Of a stretch of DNA of 64,000 nucleotides, positions 25,171 through 34,744 are shown piece after piece. The position numbers and the translations under genes were made by a program. The DNA comes from Clostridiaceae bacterium (GTDB taxonomy: Bacteria > Bacillota > Clostridia > Lachnospirales > Lachnospiraceae), in the NCBI GenBank assembly GCA_009911305.1, contig QXXC01000009.1, forward strand, positions 56,188 to 120,187, written 5' to 3'. The stretch's first letter is position 1. Each line of letters starts with the position of its first letter. The notes beneath the pieces were generated by a model, which was not told the DNA's origin, did no database searches, and saw only the letters and a list, made by a program, of their open reading frames with translations.

Positions 25171-27009
25171 CTACATCAGCCGCAGCCTCCTGCACACCTT
25201 CAGGATCTTCTTCCCCTTCGGCATCGCGTAAAGCTCCTCTTCCTCCACACCCCCCAGCCTCACCAGCAGCACCCCGTACACCAGCACCGCCGCCAGCACA
25301 GAGACAACCGTTGCGGCCAGGCTGTTCTTCAGAACCAGCGCCAGCCCGCGGTACACGCCGTACGCGCATGCGCCCATCAGGGCCGACGATACGGCGGGCA
25401 GGAAAAACGTCTTTCTGAACTCCTGCCGGTAGCCCAGATAGCCGCGGATGGACATCGCATTCAGGAAGCACATCAGGAAGGCGAACAGAATATTCGCGTA
25501 CACCACGCTGTAAATGCCCAGCTTAAACACCATCAAAAACGCATACAGCGCCCCCACATGGATCACCAGGGAGATAAAGGCGTTCCGGACCGGAACCGCC
25601 ATATGGTTAATACCCTGCAAAATGGCGTTGCTGACCGTGGAGAGCGACAGAAACACCACAGCCGATGAGCCCACGGCGAGCATGCGGACCGCCTCCGTAT
25701 GATCCCCGCTGTGGAACAGAAGCTGGTTGATCGGCGCTGCCAGGACCGCCAGGCCCACGGCCGAGGGAATGGCGATCAGCATCGCAAAGCGGATCACCAT
25801 GCCTGTTTTGTTCAAAACCGCCTCATAGTCCGAGCGCGCCATGGCCGCTGACAGGGACGGAATCAGAGACGAGGCGAGCGAATTCGCCATCGCCAGCGGA
25901 ACATGCACCAAAAGCATGTATTTGTTATTGTAAATCCCCCACAGGGAGAGAAACTCCTGCCCCTGTCCCAGGGCCTCCATCCCGTGAGCCATGATGCTGT
26001 TGTCAACCACGGCATTAATATTGTACACCGCGGAGCTTAAGATCACCGGGGCCACGGTCAGAAAGAACGTAAGCGTGATCGAGCCGTAGGAATCCAGCCT
26101 CCGCCTGCGCTCCCGCTTCGCCTTCCTCCTCGACATGGGAAGATACATGAGAAACAGGAGCAGGCTGAAAAACAGCGCGGTCAGAGCGCCCGCCCCTGTG
26201 CCGATCGTGCCTCCCGCCGCTCCGAACGCCTCCGGATACCCGGTCGTCTGGTAAACGAGGTTCGAGTCATAGCCGATCTTAAACAGCACCCCTGCCGCCA
26301 CGACGCTGATCACCGCATTCGCGATCTGCTCAAAGATCTGGGACAATGCGGTCGGGATCATCGTCCCGTGCCCCTGGAAAAAGCCGCGCAGCACGCCTAA
26401 ATACGCCATGATCCAGATCGTGGGGGCCAGCGTCTTTAAGGCATAGATGCAGAACGGGGTATTAAATACGCTGTCCGCAAAAAAGTCCGCGAAATGCCAC
26501 GTAATGAAACAGGCCAGCCCGCCCACTACGGTGGCATACATCAGGGCCGCCTTAAGCACCCGCAGCGCATTCCGGTACTGTCCTCTGGCCATACGCCCCG
26601 CCACCATCTTCGACACAGCCAGAGGAAGGCTGTACGAGGAAAGGATCAGCATAATATTGTATACATTAAACGCCGTCGAATAATACCCCATCCCCTCGTC
26701 CCCGATGATGTTCGTCATGGGAACCCGGTATAAAATGCCAATCAGACGGACAATAATTCCCGCCACGGCCAGAATACTGCCCTGGACCACAAAATCCGTC
26801 TCCTTTTTGCGCCTCTTCTTCGCCCGGCCCGCATCGCCCCCGCTCCTGCCGAAACGCTCCTGCGCCGGAACGCCTCTTTCAGTCGCGCTTCTCCTGCCCG
26901 GCGAAGCGCCGGCGCCTGCCGGGACGCCTGTCCCTGCCGAAGCGTCCCTTCCCGGAGGACGCCTCCTCTCCTGCGGCGCGCTCCGGTTCCTGTTATGTCT
27001 GTTCTCCAT
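25171..27009 (-). CDS. SpoVB/MurJ-like polysaccharide flippase with a long basic N-terminal tail
   Basis: A 612-residue MOP-superfamily transporter. The membrane part starts near residue 72 (FVVQGSILAVAGIIVRLIGILYRVPM) and has about 14 segments, with the family's GDEGMGYYSTAFNVYNIML. The first ~70 residues are Arg-, Gly- and Ala-rich and look disordered. This family includes the stage V sporulation protein B and lipid II flippases. The start overlaps the DUF3048 gene stop by 17 bases. Confidence 0.87.
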   Translation of the reverse strand: MENRHNRNRSAPQERRRPPGRDASAGTGVPAGAGASPGRRSATERGVPAQERFGRSGGDAGRAKKRRKKETDFVVQGSILAVAGIIVRLIGILYRVPMTNIIGDEGMGYYSTAFNVYNIMLILSSYSLPLAVSKMVAGRMARGQYRNALRVLKAALMYATVVGGLACFITWHFADFFADSVFNTPFCIYALKTLAPTIWIMAYLGVLRGFFQGHGTMIPTALSQIFEQIANAVISVVAAGVLFKIGYDSNLVYQTTGYPEAFGAAGGTIGTGAGALTALFFSLLLFLMYLPMSRRKAKRERRRRLDSYGSITLTFFLTVAPVILSSAVYNINAVVDNSIMAHGMEALGQGQEFLSLWGIYNNKYMLLVHVPLAMANSLASSLIPSLSAAMARSDYEAVLNKTGMVIRFAMLIAIPSAVGLAVLAAPINQLLFHSGDHTEAVRMLAVGSSAVVFLSLSTVSNAILQGINHMAVPVRNAFISLVIHVGALYAFLMVFKLGIYSVVYANILFAFLMCFLNAMSIRGYLGYRQEFRKTFFLPAVSSALMGACAYGVYRGLALVLKNSLAATVVSVLAAVLVYGVLLVRLGGVEEEELYAMPKGKKILKVCRRLRLM

Positions 27010-28132
27010 AAAATTCCGCCTTATCCATTTGGTCAGCCTGTATGATGCACACCCAGGTTTTCCCCGGGTTTAAACGGATCTCCTCGCCGCTGCCGTCATA
27101 ATACCTTGTCACGCCGCCTTCCCCGTCCTTCTCCCAGGTGATCATCTCGCCTTTTCCGTTGGTGAAATAATAGCCGGAACAGGGCGTATGTACGTCGATA
27201 TCCAGATATTCCGACGGAGCATAATACTTCCAGCTGCAATACTGGAAAATGATATTTTTCACTGCTATCTGGCCCACGTCCCCGTTGTGGGCCGCGCCGT
27301 ACTGAAAGCGGTAATACAGCCCGTCCTCCGGGTTATACTCAAACCAGGGCTGATTGATCGGGTACGCGCCGGGCCGCACGTAAGACGCCGCAAAGCCGTT
27401 CTCCAGAAGCTCCGGGCTTCCCTCTGCGGCAAAACGGTAGTGCCCCCCGTATGAGTCGGGATATTCCCTTGCATAGCCCGAGGCATCGATCGCCTTTTCA
27501 AGCTGCGCCGCGCCTGCGTAGGCATTGTGAGGGGCTTTCTTATCCGAGCTCCGGTAAAAGGCGACGGCGCCCTTTCCACTGATGCCGTTTAAGTGCTCCA
27601 TGCGCTCTAAATACGGCAGGGCAAATACACTCTGCCCGAAATGGGCGTACATCCCCTCAAACTCCCGGGCAAAATACGTATAATACGTACGGCAGCTCCG
27701 GACCGATCCGATGCGCTCCAGATCGTCATACTCCTCGATCAGAGCCATATACCGGGTCATGCCGCCCTCCACCGGGGCCTCATAGACCACGCCGGCGCGG
27801 TTGATCCCATACTGGGGGAGCGCCGCCTTATCATTGCTCATCATAATAGCCAGCGGCCTGCGGTTCGCGGCCCTCACATCCACCATCTCTCCTGTCAGAT
27901 AGCTCGCAATCTTTCCGTCCTTCTCCTCGCGCGGCGCGGCATCCCGGCCTGCGTCCGCCTCTGACGCCTCAGGAAGCGCCGGGAAGGGAAGGGACAGCGA
28001 AACCGTCCGCAGCGCCCTGCCGGGCTTATCCTCTGCCGTCTGCAGCGGCTCTATGGACACCTCCTCATACTTCCCGCAGCCATTCGCCGCCAGAAGCACA
28101 GCCGCTGCCAGCAGTATCCCCCGTTTTCTCAT
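26993..28132 (-). CDS. DUF3048-domain lipoprotein (YerB-like)
   Basis: 379 residues. The N-terminus MRKRGILLAAAVLLAANGCGKYEE is a lipoprotein signal with Cys19 as lipidation site. The DUF3048 domains follow: RRPLAIMMSNDKAALPQYGI, VYEAPVEGGMTRYMALIEEYD, IGSVRSCRTYY and later WKYYAPSEYLDID, NPGKTWVCII. Cell-surface protein of unknown role. It overlaps the ybeY stop by 4 bases and the flippase start by 17. Confidence 0.88.
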   Translation of the reverse strand: MRKRGILLAAAVLLAANGCGKYEEVSIEPLQTAEDKPGRALRTVSLSLPFPALPEASEADAGRDAAPREEKDGKIASYLTGEMVDVRAANRRPLAIMMSNDKAALPQYGINRAGVVYEAPVEGGMTRYMALIEEYDDLERIGSVRSCRTYYTYFAREFEGMYAHFGQSVFALPYLERMEHLNGISGKGAVAFYRSSDKKAPHNAYAGAAQLEKAIDASGYAREYPDSYGGHYRFAAEGSPELLENGFAASYVRPGAYPINQPWFEYNPEDGLYYRFQYGAAHNGDVGQIAVKNIIFQYCSWKYYAPSEYLDIDVHTPCSGYYFTNGKGEMITWEKDGEGGVTRYYDGSGEEIRLNPGKTWVCIIQADQMDKAEFYGEQT

Positions 28133-28626
28133 CTCGTATACCCCTTGCGCGCCAGGATGGCCTCCTGCCGCTTCTCCATCTCAAGGCGCTCCTCCTCCTC
28201 CATGTGATCATAGCCGCACAGGTGAAGCATGCTGTGCGCCGTCAGAAACGCCAGCTCCCGCTGTGCGCTGTGCCCGTATTTTTCCGCCTGCTCCTCCACC
28301 TTGTCCATGGAAATAATAATATCCCCCAGGAGAAGCTCCCCTGTCTCCGGGTTAAAGTAATCCTCCGCCTGCTCTTCCAGACGCTCAAAATCAGACGGCG
28401 TCCCGTAATCCCCCATGGGAAAGGACAGCACGTCCGTCGCGCGATCGATCCCTCTGAACTCCCGGTTGATGCGCCGTATCTCCTCATCGTCCGTCAAAAC
28501 CACGCTCACCTCCGCCTCATAGGGGCAGCCCTCATATTCAAGCGCGGCCAGGATCACGTCCCGGACGATGGTTTCCCATGCGGGGCACGGGCATTTCTCT
28601 GCTTCGTATTCCATATTGATTGTCAT
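28129..28626 (-). CDS. ybeY: endoribonuclease YbeY (16S rRNA maturation)
   Basis: 165 residues, UPF0054 fold. The metal motif is complete: HSMLHLCGYDHMEEEE (H-x3-H-x5-H). RATDVLSFPMGDYG and LLGDIIISMDKVEEQAEKYGHS are the family's substrate-side motifs. It trims the 16S rRNA 3' end and takes part in ribosome quality control. The start overlaps the phoH stop by 4 bases, the standard phoH-ybeY order. Confidence 0.96.
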   Translation of the reverse strand: MTINMEYEAEKCPCPAWETIVRDVILAALEYEGCPYEAEVSVVLTDDEEIRRINREFRGIDRATDVLSFPMGDYGTPSDFERLEEQAEDYFNPETGELLLGDIIISMDKVEEQAEKYGHSAQRELAFLTAHSMLHLCGYDHMEEEERLEMEKRQEAILARKGYTR

Positions 28627-29654
28627 CCGTGTGTTCTCCCTGTCATACCGCCGCGCCCCTTTCCGGAACGCCGGTCTGAGCCGCCCCTGCCGGACGTCTC
28701 CTTCTTCTCATAGCGCTCATACGCCTCTACAATCTTCTGCACCAGGGGATGGCGCACGACGTCGCTGCTCGTCAGATAGCAGAAGCCGATATCGTCGATC
28801 CCCTTCAGCACCCGGATCGCCGTATCCAGGCCGGAGGCGCTGCCGGGAGCCAGGTCCTTCTGCGACTGATCGCCCGTGACGATCACCTTGGAGCCAAAGC
28901 CGATGCGCGTTAAAAACATCTTCATCTGCGCCGGCGTCGTATTCTGCGCTTCATCCAGGATAATGAAGGCATTGTCCAGGGTCCTGCCCCTCATATACGC
29001 CAGGGGCGCCACCTCAATCAGGCCCTTTTCCGAATTGTGCAGGTAACTCTCCGCGCCCATGATCTGATACAGCGCGTCATACAGCGGCCGCAGATAGGGG
29101 TCGATCTTGCTCTGCAGATCGCCGGGCAGAAAGCCCAGCTTCTCCCCCGCCTCGATCGCCGGGCGGGTCAGGATAATCCGGCTCACCTCCCCGCTCTTAA
29201 ACGCCTGGATCGCCATGGACATGGCAAGATACGTCTTGCCCGTGCCCGCCGGCCCGATCCCAAACACGATCATCTTCTGCCGGATCAGATCCACATACTG
29301 CTTCTGGCCCATGGTCTTTGGCTTGACCGGCCGTCCGCTCACCGTGCGGCAGATAATATCCCTGTCAATCTCCAGAATCTTATCGTCCTCCTCCGTAAAG
29401 GAAAGCGACAGGGCGTAATCCACATTTTGCTCCGTAATCTGGTTTCCCCGCTTCGACAGCTCCAGAAGGTTGTAAAACACATGCCCGGCCTGCCGGCAGG
29501 CCCGCTCCGGGCCTATAAGCTTTAGCGCGCCGTCCCTCGCGACCATCGTGACGCCAAGCGTGCGCTCCAGCTTCTTCAGATACGCGTCAAACTGGCCGTA
29601 CACATTCTGCACGTGCTCCATCGGGATATCAATCGTCGTCTCAATAATGCTCAT
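28623..29654 (-). CDS. phoH: PhoH-like ATPase
   Basis: 343 residues. Walker A is GPAGTGKTYLAMSMA (about 132-146), Walker B is FIILDEAQNTT, and TRPAIEAGEKLGFLPGDLQSKIDPYLRPLYDAL is the PhoH signature region. An N-terminal KH-like/regulatory domain (about 1-100) is present. Probable RNA-linked ATPase acting with YbeY. It lies in the order yqfC-yqfD-phoH-ybeY as in other Firmicutes. Confidence 0.96.
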   Translation of the reverse strand: MSIIETTIDIPMEHVQNVYGQFDAYLKKLERTLGVTMVARDGALKLIGPERACRQAGHVFYNLLELSKRGNQITEQNVDYALSLSFTEEDDKILEIDRDIICRTVSGRPVKPKTMGQKQYVDLIRQKMIVFGIGPAGTGKTYLAMSMAIQAFKSGEVSRIILTRPAIEAGEKLGFLPGDLQSKIDPYLRPLYDALYQIMGAESYLHNSEKGLIEVAPLAYMRGRTLDNAFIILDEAQNTTPAQMKMFLTRIGFGSKVIVTGDQSQKDLAPGSASGLDTAIRVLKGIDDIGFCYLTSSDVVRHPLVQKIVEAYERYEKKETSGRGGSDRRSGKGRGGMTGRTHG

Positions 29655-29679
29655 TCAACCGCTTCTCTCCTTCTTTCCT

Positions 29680-30891
29680 TCACTCATCCATCGCCAGATC
29701 CGCTTCCACAGCGATCGCCTCCTCTGTCAGAAGCGCCGCCTCAAACCGGCAGACCGGTCCATTAACTAATATTTTAACATTATTTTCAATAATGTGTACC
29801 CCTTTTTCCATTAAATTTTCCGTAAGCCTGTTTTTATATGCGTCTGCCAGCGCCAGAAGCTGCTCCTTCGTGTAGGTTTCCTCATGAGGCGAGATCTCGG
29901 CCGAATCAATGAACCCCACATGGATCGGCAGATAGAAATCGCCGAATAAACGCGCCTTCCTGTAGCTCGTCACGGTCTTCCAGCTCGTCTTCCAGATATT
30001 CGGAAACAGCCAGACAAAATGCGCGCCGTTCTTCCCATTTCCCAGGACGACGCACAGCCCTTTGCGCCGCCTTCCCGTTTCCGGCTCCACCGTGTGCCAG
30101 ACCGGGATCTCCTCCGCCTCAGACCGCGCGCAGACCGCCTTCACATCCGCGTCGGCATGGACGTAGCGCATCTCGGCCACGCTGCCGCTGTCGTCCGTGA
30201 TGGGGATACAGCCCGTAACCAGGATCTGCCCTGCTGTCACCGTGTCGCCTGCTTTGACCAGCGGCAGGCCGCTGCGCACCACCACGGATGTGATCGTCCC
30301 ATCCGATGAGGCCCTCAGATCACAGGGCGTATGGCTCTGCTCCGGGAAGGACAGCGGCACCTCATTTTCCTTGATATGAATATAGAGCCGCGTCCCGGAC
30401 AGCCGTGCCGAAACCCATGTGATCCCCTCAAACCGCTCCCGGAGCGCCTCCTCCAGGGTCTCGCACGAGACCTCGCTTTTGCGGATCCCGCTCACGATCC
30501 CCGCCTCCTCCAGAAAATGCGACAGCACATCCTCCGTGTACCGCACATTCCCCTCATACCCGATGTCCCACACAAAAAAAGACAGCGCGTACAGGCACAG
30601 GAAAAAGGCGGCAAATCCCGCGCCCCAGGCCGCCCGCGCCCTGCTGCGGTGTAAAAAAAAAGGAAGTCCCCTTTTTTCCTGAATCCGCACCCGTACCCCC
30701 GCCTTCCTCACAAAAGGCCGGCAGGAAAAAAAATCCCGGGTTTTCATTGAAAAAAGGTAACTCCCCCTGTCAAATGCCGCATCCCATATCTCCAGCCCCG
30801 ACGAGCCGCAGAGATTAAAAAAGCGCTCCGGCGACCGCCCGGTCAGACGGATCCTGATGTACCCGCTCACAAGCTTAAACAAATGATTCAT
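29680..30891 (-). CDS. yqfD: sporulation protein YqfD
   Basis: 403 residues. A single membrane segment near residues 90-112 (AAWGAGFAAFFLCLYALSFFVWDI) separates a short cytoplasmic part from an extracytoplasmic part with VSARLSGTRLYIHIKENEVP and AGDTVTAGQILVTG. That is the YqfD family, required for efficient sporulation in Bacillus. It overlaps yqfC by 4 bases. Confidence 0.93.
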   Translation of the reverse strand: MNHLFKLVSGYIRIRLTGRSPERFFNLCGSSGLEIWDAAFDRGSYLFSMKTRDFFSCRPFVRKAGVRVRIQEKRGLPFFLHRSRARAAWGAGFAAFFLCLYALSFFVWDIGYEGNVRYTEDVLSHFLEEAGIVSGIRKSEVSCETLEEALRERFEGITWVSARLSGTRLYIHIKENEVPLSFPEQSHTPCDLRASSDGTITSVVVRSGLPLVKAGDTVTAGQILVTGCIPITDDSGSVAEMRYVHADADVKAVCARSEAEEIPVWHTVEPETGRRRKGLCVVLGNGKNGAHFVWLFPNIWKTSWKTVTSYRKARLFGDFYLPIHVGFIDSAEISPHEETYTKEQLLALADAYKNRLTENLMEKGVHIIENNVKILVNGPVCRFEAALLTEEAIAVEADLAMDE

Positions 30892-31175
30892 CTTTGAACC
30901 TCCGGATATGATTCAAATTCCACGGCGCAGATCTGCCCGGTCACTTTGAGCTGTTCCCTGTCATAATACGCGATCGAGAGCCCTCTGCCCGTCACCGTCA
31001 TCCTGGCGTTCCTTCCCTGAAGCTTTAAAACCGTATCGGAAAAAAAGACGATGCTCCTGTAATTTTCCACCACCGCCGAGGCGTTCCCCGTCATCGACAA
31101 AAGCATCTCCCCCAGGAATACGTCCTCCGGCAGGCCAAGGGCTGTCACCACCGCTTTTTTCTGTCTGCCAAACAC
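30888..31175 (-). CDS. yqfC: sporulation protein YqfC
   Basis: 95 residues of the YabP/YqfC family: LGLPEDVFLGEMLLSMTGN, VENYRSIVFFSDTVLKLQG and MTVTGRGLSIAYYDREQLKVTG are the family's strand repeats. First gene of the yqfCD-phoH-ybeY-DUF3048-flippase run. The frame starts at 31175 after CGTTTTGGCA-like sequence; the ribosome site is weak (AAAGGCGGAACGCTCG). Confidence 0.92.
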   Translation of the reverse strand: MFGRQKKAVVTALGLPEDVFLGEMLLSMTGNASAVVENYRSIVFFSDTVLKLQGRNARMTVTGRGLSIAYYDREQLKVTGQICAVEFESYPEVQR

Positions 31176-31269
31176 GAGCGTTCCGCCTTTAATGCATCCT
31201 TTATAAAAAATATATGGCCCCCTCTGTCCGATTATTCGCGGCAGTTTTTCCGGGACGGACGGCGGCGCC

Positions 31270-33150
31270 TCATTCCGGGTCCGGCAGAGAAGAGCATCCC
31301 GGTCTCTTCGTCTGCCAGCCGATTGCCCTGCCGGCCATCACCGGGACACTGTATATCAGCGGCAGCGCATACCGCAGGTTCGTCACAGGCCCCAGCAGCA
31401 GCGTCCCCCAGTACCCGATCACGAGCAGCAGGGGCAGCGCCTCCTCAAAACGCCTCCTGTAAACAGCCGCCGTCAGTGAAAGGAGCGCCAGCCAGAACGG
31501 AAACGCCTGATTGAAAAGGAAGCGAAGCACCGGAACCGACTCAAACGCCGGAGTCAGCGTCACCCGGCGCAGCCATTCCTCAAGCCCCGGCAGGCGGCTG
31601 TCCCGCCTGATGCCCAGAAGATTCCAGTCCGCCTCCATAAACGCCCCGTCAAACAGGATATAAGAGATCCAGTATTGGCTCGCGCCCGGATACCAGTACC
31701 CCCAGTTTCCCATAAAAAAGGAGTCCAGGTAGATGCGCGGCGCCCGAAGCCCGACCGCGGCCCAAACCTTTAGAAAACGGCCGGGATCTTCCTTCAGCAC
31801 CTCTGTCCGGAACCCGCTCTTCACCGGATCCGCATTGACCCGCACATAGGAATTCAGCGCCCGGACGTCAATCAGCTCCTCTAAGTACGCGCGCTCCTCC
31901 CCGTCAAGCGTATCCGGCGCTTCATGATAGACGCGGGCAAGCTGCTGCATGGGAACCGAAAGCATTTCCCTCATATCCCCTCTCTCCGCCCCGAGCAAAG
32001 CCGGAACCGGGCCGGACAGCGCATACCAGGCCGCGGCTGCCGTGAGCGTAAAAACAGCCAGCCGCTTCGCCTGCGCGCCGCGCCCCCGGCGGATCCAGCA
32101 AAGGCCGGTCAGGCAGAAGAAAAACAGAGCCACATAGATCCCCTGGTTCCTGAACAGGCACATGAAAAGCACGCACACCCACAAAAGGGCCGTCCTCCCC
32201 CAATCTGCAAAAAATCCCTCCGGACAGGCTGTCATGTCAAAGGCCATATCAAACGTCAGGAGAAAAAACGCCCCGAACAGCACATCCTTGGTCGTGACAA
32301 ACGAAAACACCGCCAGATACGGGTTCGCCGCCAGAAACAGCCAGGAGAGCGCCAGAAACAGCCGCGGCGCGCTACGCCGCCTCATCCGGCAAAGCACAGC
32401 CGAAAAAACTCCGCCCACAAACGCCGACTGTAAGACCGAATGCAGGGCCAGCCCCGCCTGCGCGCTGCCAAACCAAACCAGCCCCGCCTTTAAACACCCG
32501 CACAGAAACCATGTGTGCAGCAGCGGATGATGCGTGCTTAAAGGCAGGCCGCCAAAGCACTGGAGCACCTGAACCGACGCGTCATACGAATACACGCCCG
32601 GATAAACGGCCAGGAATACCGGAACATAGACGCAGCCTGTCAGGAACGTCAGAAGCAGCCACAGACGCAGGCCGCCGCCGGGGCGCCCCAGACGTTTTGC
32701 CCTGTTGAAACCAGCCTCCGGCAGACTGCCTTCCACCCGTTCCCTGTCCCTGCCCCTGTCCGTCAGGCGCAAAAACGCGCCCACAAACGCCGCATCGATC
32801 ACGCTCACAGCCGCAAGCGCCGCCGCATACCGCCAGGGAGTGATCAAAAGAGAGCGGTTCAGGCTGTAGCCAAGCCCCAGAAGCGTCATAAGCCCCATCA
32901 AAAACCCGCACACCGCCCCGCATACCACTCTCCTGGCCTCAAACGGCGCCAGCGCCAGCCGCAGGCAAAACGCAGTCACAAGCACAAGCCCTGCGGTCCG
33001 CAGGGAGAAGAGTTCCCCGTACACAGGAACTGCCAGAAACCGCCCGCTGTCCGCAACCGCAAAAAGCGCCGCTGCCAGAGCCAGAAAGCAAAGCCGCTGC
33101 CGCCCGGAAGCCCTGCCCTCATATTTAACATTCTTTCCCGCATGTTCCAT
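31270..33150 (-). CDS. DUF6020-family polytopic membrane protein (glycosyltransferase C-like)
   Basis: About 626 residues with a dozen or more membrane segments. The stretch GVYSYDASVQVLQCFGGLPLSTHHPLLHTW early in the extracytoplasmic part is the hallmark of DUF6020; VTTKDVLFGAFFLLTFD follows. The layout (Asp in the first large outer loop, many helices) resembles GT-C mannosyltransferases, which use lipid-linked sugars, but the donor is unknown. I place the start at ATG 33150 with GGAGG ten bases upstream; an ATG at 33198 has no ribosome site and lies in the rpsU terminator region. Confidence 0.8.
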   Translation of the reverse strand: MEHAGKNVKYEGRASGRQRLCFLALAAALFAVADSGRFLAVPVYGELFSLRTAGLVLVTAFCLRLALAPFEARRVVCGAVCGFLMGLMTLLGLGYSLNRSLLITPWRYAAALAAVSVIDAAFVGAFLRLTDRGRDRERVEGSLPEAGFNRAKRLGRPGGGLRLWLLLTFLTGCVYVPVFLAVYPGVYSYDASVQVLQCFGGLPLSTHHPLLHTWFLCGCLKAGLVWFGSAQAGLALHSVLQSAFVGGVFSAVLCRMRRRSAPRLFLALSWLFLAANPYLAVFSFVTTKDVLFGAFFLLTFDMAFDMTACPEGFFADWGRTALLWVCVLFMCLFRNQGIYVALFFFCLTGLCWIRRGRGAQAKRLAVFTLTAAAAWYALSGPVPALLGAERGDMREMLSVPMQQLARVYHEAPDTLDGEERAYLEELIDVRALNSYVRVNADPVKSGFRTEVLKEDPGRFLKVWAAVGLRAPRIYLDSFFMGNWGYWYPGASQYWISYILFDGAFMEADWNLLGIRRDSRLPGLEEWLRRVTLTPAFESVPVLRFLFNQAFPFWLALLSLTAAVYRRRFEEALPLLLVIGYWGTLLLGPVTNLRYALPLIYSVPVMAGRAIGWQTKRPGCSSLPDPE

Positions 33151-33202
33151 CTCTTCCCCACCTCCGGCCGCTTTCGGCTTCGCCGCATATTCCTGCATAT
33201 CA

Positions 33203-33237
33203 AAAAATCCCCGGTTCTTCCTCTAACCAGGGATTTT
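33203..33237 (-). terminator. rho-independent terminator of rpsU
   Basis: On the minus strand AATCCCTGGTT...AACCGGGGATT forms a stem with a short AGAGGAAG-type loop and ends in TTTTTTG. It lies 49 bases after the rpsU stop. Confidence 0.85.
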
Positions 33238-33285
33238 GTTTGATTTGATCATAACCGTTCCGATGCCTGTACCGTTACATTGAAA

Positions 33286-33462
33286 TTAGTTATATTTGCG
33301 TTTTCTGGCAGCTTCGGATTTCTTCTTACGACGAACGCTCGGCTTCTCGTAATGCTCTCTTTTCCGAATCTCCTGCTGAATGCCAGCCTTTGCACAGTTT
33401 CTTTTGAATCTGCGTAAAGCGCTGTCCAAACTTTCGTTATCTTTAACGATCACATTTGACAT
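33286..33462 (-). CDS. rpsU: 30S ribosomal protein S21
   Basis: A 58-residue gene too short for most ORF lists. The translation runs [19 protein letters not shown], then [19 protein letters not shown] and a basic tail [18 protein letters not shown] ending in YN. This is a full-length S21, which helps start-site mRNA recognition by the 30S subunit. It has its own promoter and terminator. The start ATG at 33462 follows GGGAGGTTAGGTGTGAGCT. Confidence 0.96.
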   Translation of the reverse strand: MSNVIVKDNESLDSALRRFKRNCAKAGIQQEIRKREHYEKPSVRRKKKSEAARKRKYN

Positions 33463-33545
33463 AGCTCACACCTAACCTCCCTCCAGTTGTGTAATAAGTG
33501 CATACTATAATACAACTGTTTGGGTATTTATTTAGCACTATTAGC

Positions 33546-33573
33546 ATTATATCACAAAAATTTCATACGTCAA
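33546..33573 (-). promoter_or_regulatory. SigA-type promoter of rpsU
   Basis: Minus-strand TTGACG (33568-33573) and a perfect TATAAT (33546-33551) with 16-base spacing in an A/T-rich island, about 84 bases before the rpsU start. Confidence 0.75.
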
Positions 33574-33623
33574 CAAAAATTTTCAATATTTCGCCATTTT
33601 ATCGCCGGCCTACGCCATTTGCA

Positions 33624-33658
33624 CCCAAACCGAACAAATGTTTTCAAACACGCTCCGG
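33624..33658 (-). repeat. solo arm of the MITE-like repeat after the NlpC/P60 gene stop
   Basis: On the minus strand GGAGCGTGTTTGAAAAC begins three bases after the TAG stop of the NlpC/P60 gene. Only one arm is recognisable. Confidence 0.55.
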
Positions 33659-34744
33659 CTAATTCATCATATTCTTAATCGCCACCGGATCCCGGTAATT
33701 CCACCTGGACACAATGATCCCCGTCCGTTCATTCGACGCATGGACCACCTTGCCGTCGCCGATATAGATCGCCACATGATTCACGCGATCGCCCGCGCCG
33801 TAAAAAATCAGATCACCCGGCCGCGCCGCATCTATGCTGACGGACCGTCCCTGCCGGGACTGCTCGCTGGCTGTCCGGTTTAAGTATACGCCCGCCACAT
33901 GGCTTAAGACATAGCGGCTGAAGCCTGAGCAGTCCACCCCGGTATGGGGATCCGAGCCGCCGTAGACATAGCGGTTCCCCACAAACTGGAGCGCATAGCT
34001 GACGATCTGCTGTCTCAGCTTTTCATTCCGCTTCTCGGCCGCCTTCTCGTCGATCTCCGTCTTCATGGAATCATAGCTGTTCTCCTGACGCTCGATCCCG
34101 TTTTTCAGAAGAAGGAATCTCTGCTCAACCCCCTGGGCTGTGATCACAGGCGCATCAAAAAAGGGAAGCTGCACAGCGGCCGGCACGATGCCTGTCTGGC
34201 CGGAAGGCGTGACTCCTTCCGTCTGCGGGGAAACGGGCTCCTCCTGCTCCCCGCTCTCTTCCGGCTCCGGCTCGTCCTCCGTCTCGACAGCCTCTAACCC
34301 CAGCTCGTCGCGGATGTCCTGTTCTCTCTGGTAAAGCTCTTCCAACTCCTGCAGCGTCTGCGCGGAGAGCTCCTGCAGCTTTTCCAGCTCGTGCTCCTGC
34401 TCGTCCTGCTTTTGCTCCAGGGCGGCGTTCTCCTGTGCAATCTTTACATTGCTGTTTTCTAAATCCTTCTTCTCCTCTGCCAGACGGCTCTTCTCCGCCT
34501 CCAGGCCCGACAGCTCCTGCTCCAGAATCTTTTTCTGTTCCGCAACCCCCTTCAGGCGATAGGAGGAATAGGAAAAAAACAGGGTCATGCCGCACAGCGA
34601 GAACAGCGAAAGGAAGGCCGCCAGAAACACCCACACCGGTATCTTGAAATGAACCGGCTTATCCTGGGAGTGAGGCAGGAGCATAATCGTATAATTCAGA
34701 AACAGCTCCTTTTTTAATGCCTTTTTATTTTTCCTTTTCCACAT
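33659..34744 (-). CDS. membrane-anchored NlpC/P60 peptidoglycan endopeptidase with coiled coil
   Basis: 361 residues: a basic N-terminus, one membrane segment (about 36-58), a long Glu/Lys/Gln coiled coil (about 60-150), an acidic Pro/Glu linker, and a C-terminal NlpC/P60 domain (about 245-361). The catalytic Cys is in GVDCSGFSRYV and the His in RVNHVAIYIGDG. It should cut stem-peptide bonds in the wall. It overlaps the bactofilin gene by 20 bases, so the two are co-expressed; a bactofilin scaffold could localise it. Confidence 0.92.
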   Translation of the reverse strand: MWKRKNKKALKKELFLNYTIMLLPHSQDKPVHFKIPVWVFLAAFLSLFSLCGMTLFFSYSSYRLKGVAEQKKILEQELSGLEAEKSRLAEEKKDLENSNVKIAQENAALEQKQDEQEHELEKLQELSAQTLQELEELYQREQDIRDELGLEAVETEDEPEPEESGEQEEPVSPQTEGVTPSGQTGIVPAAVQLPFFDAPVITAQGVEQRFLLLKNGIERQENSYDSMKTEIDEKAAEKRNEKLRQQIVSYALQFVGNRYVYGGSDPHTGVDCSGFSRYVLSHVAGVYLNRTASEQSRQGRSVSIDAARPGDLIFYGAGDRVNHVAIYIGDGKVVHASNERTGIIVSRWNYRDPVAIKNMMN

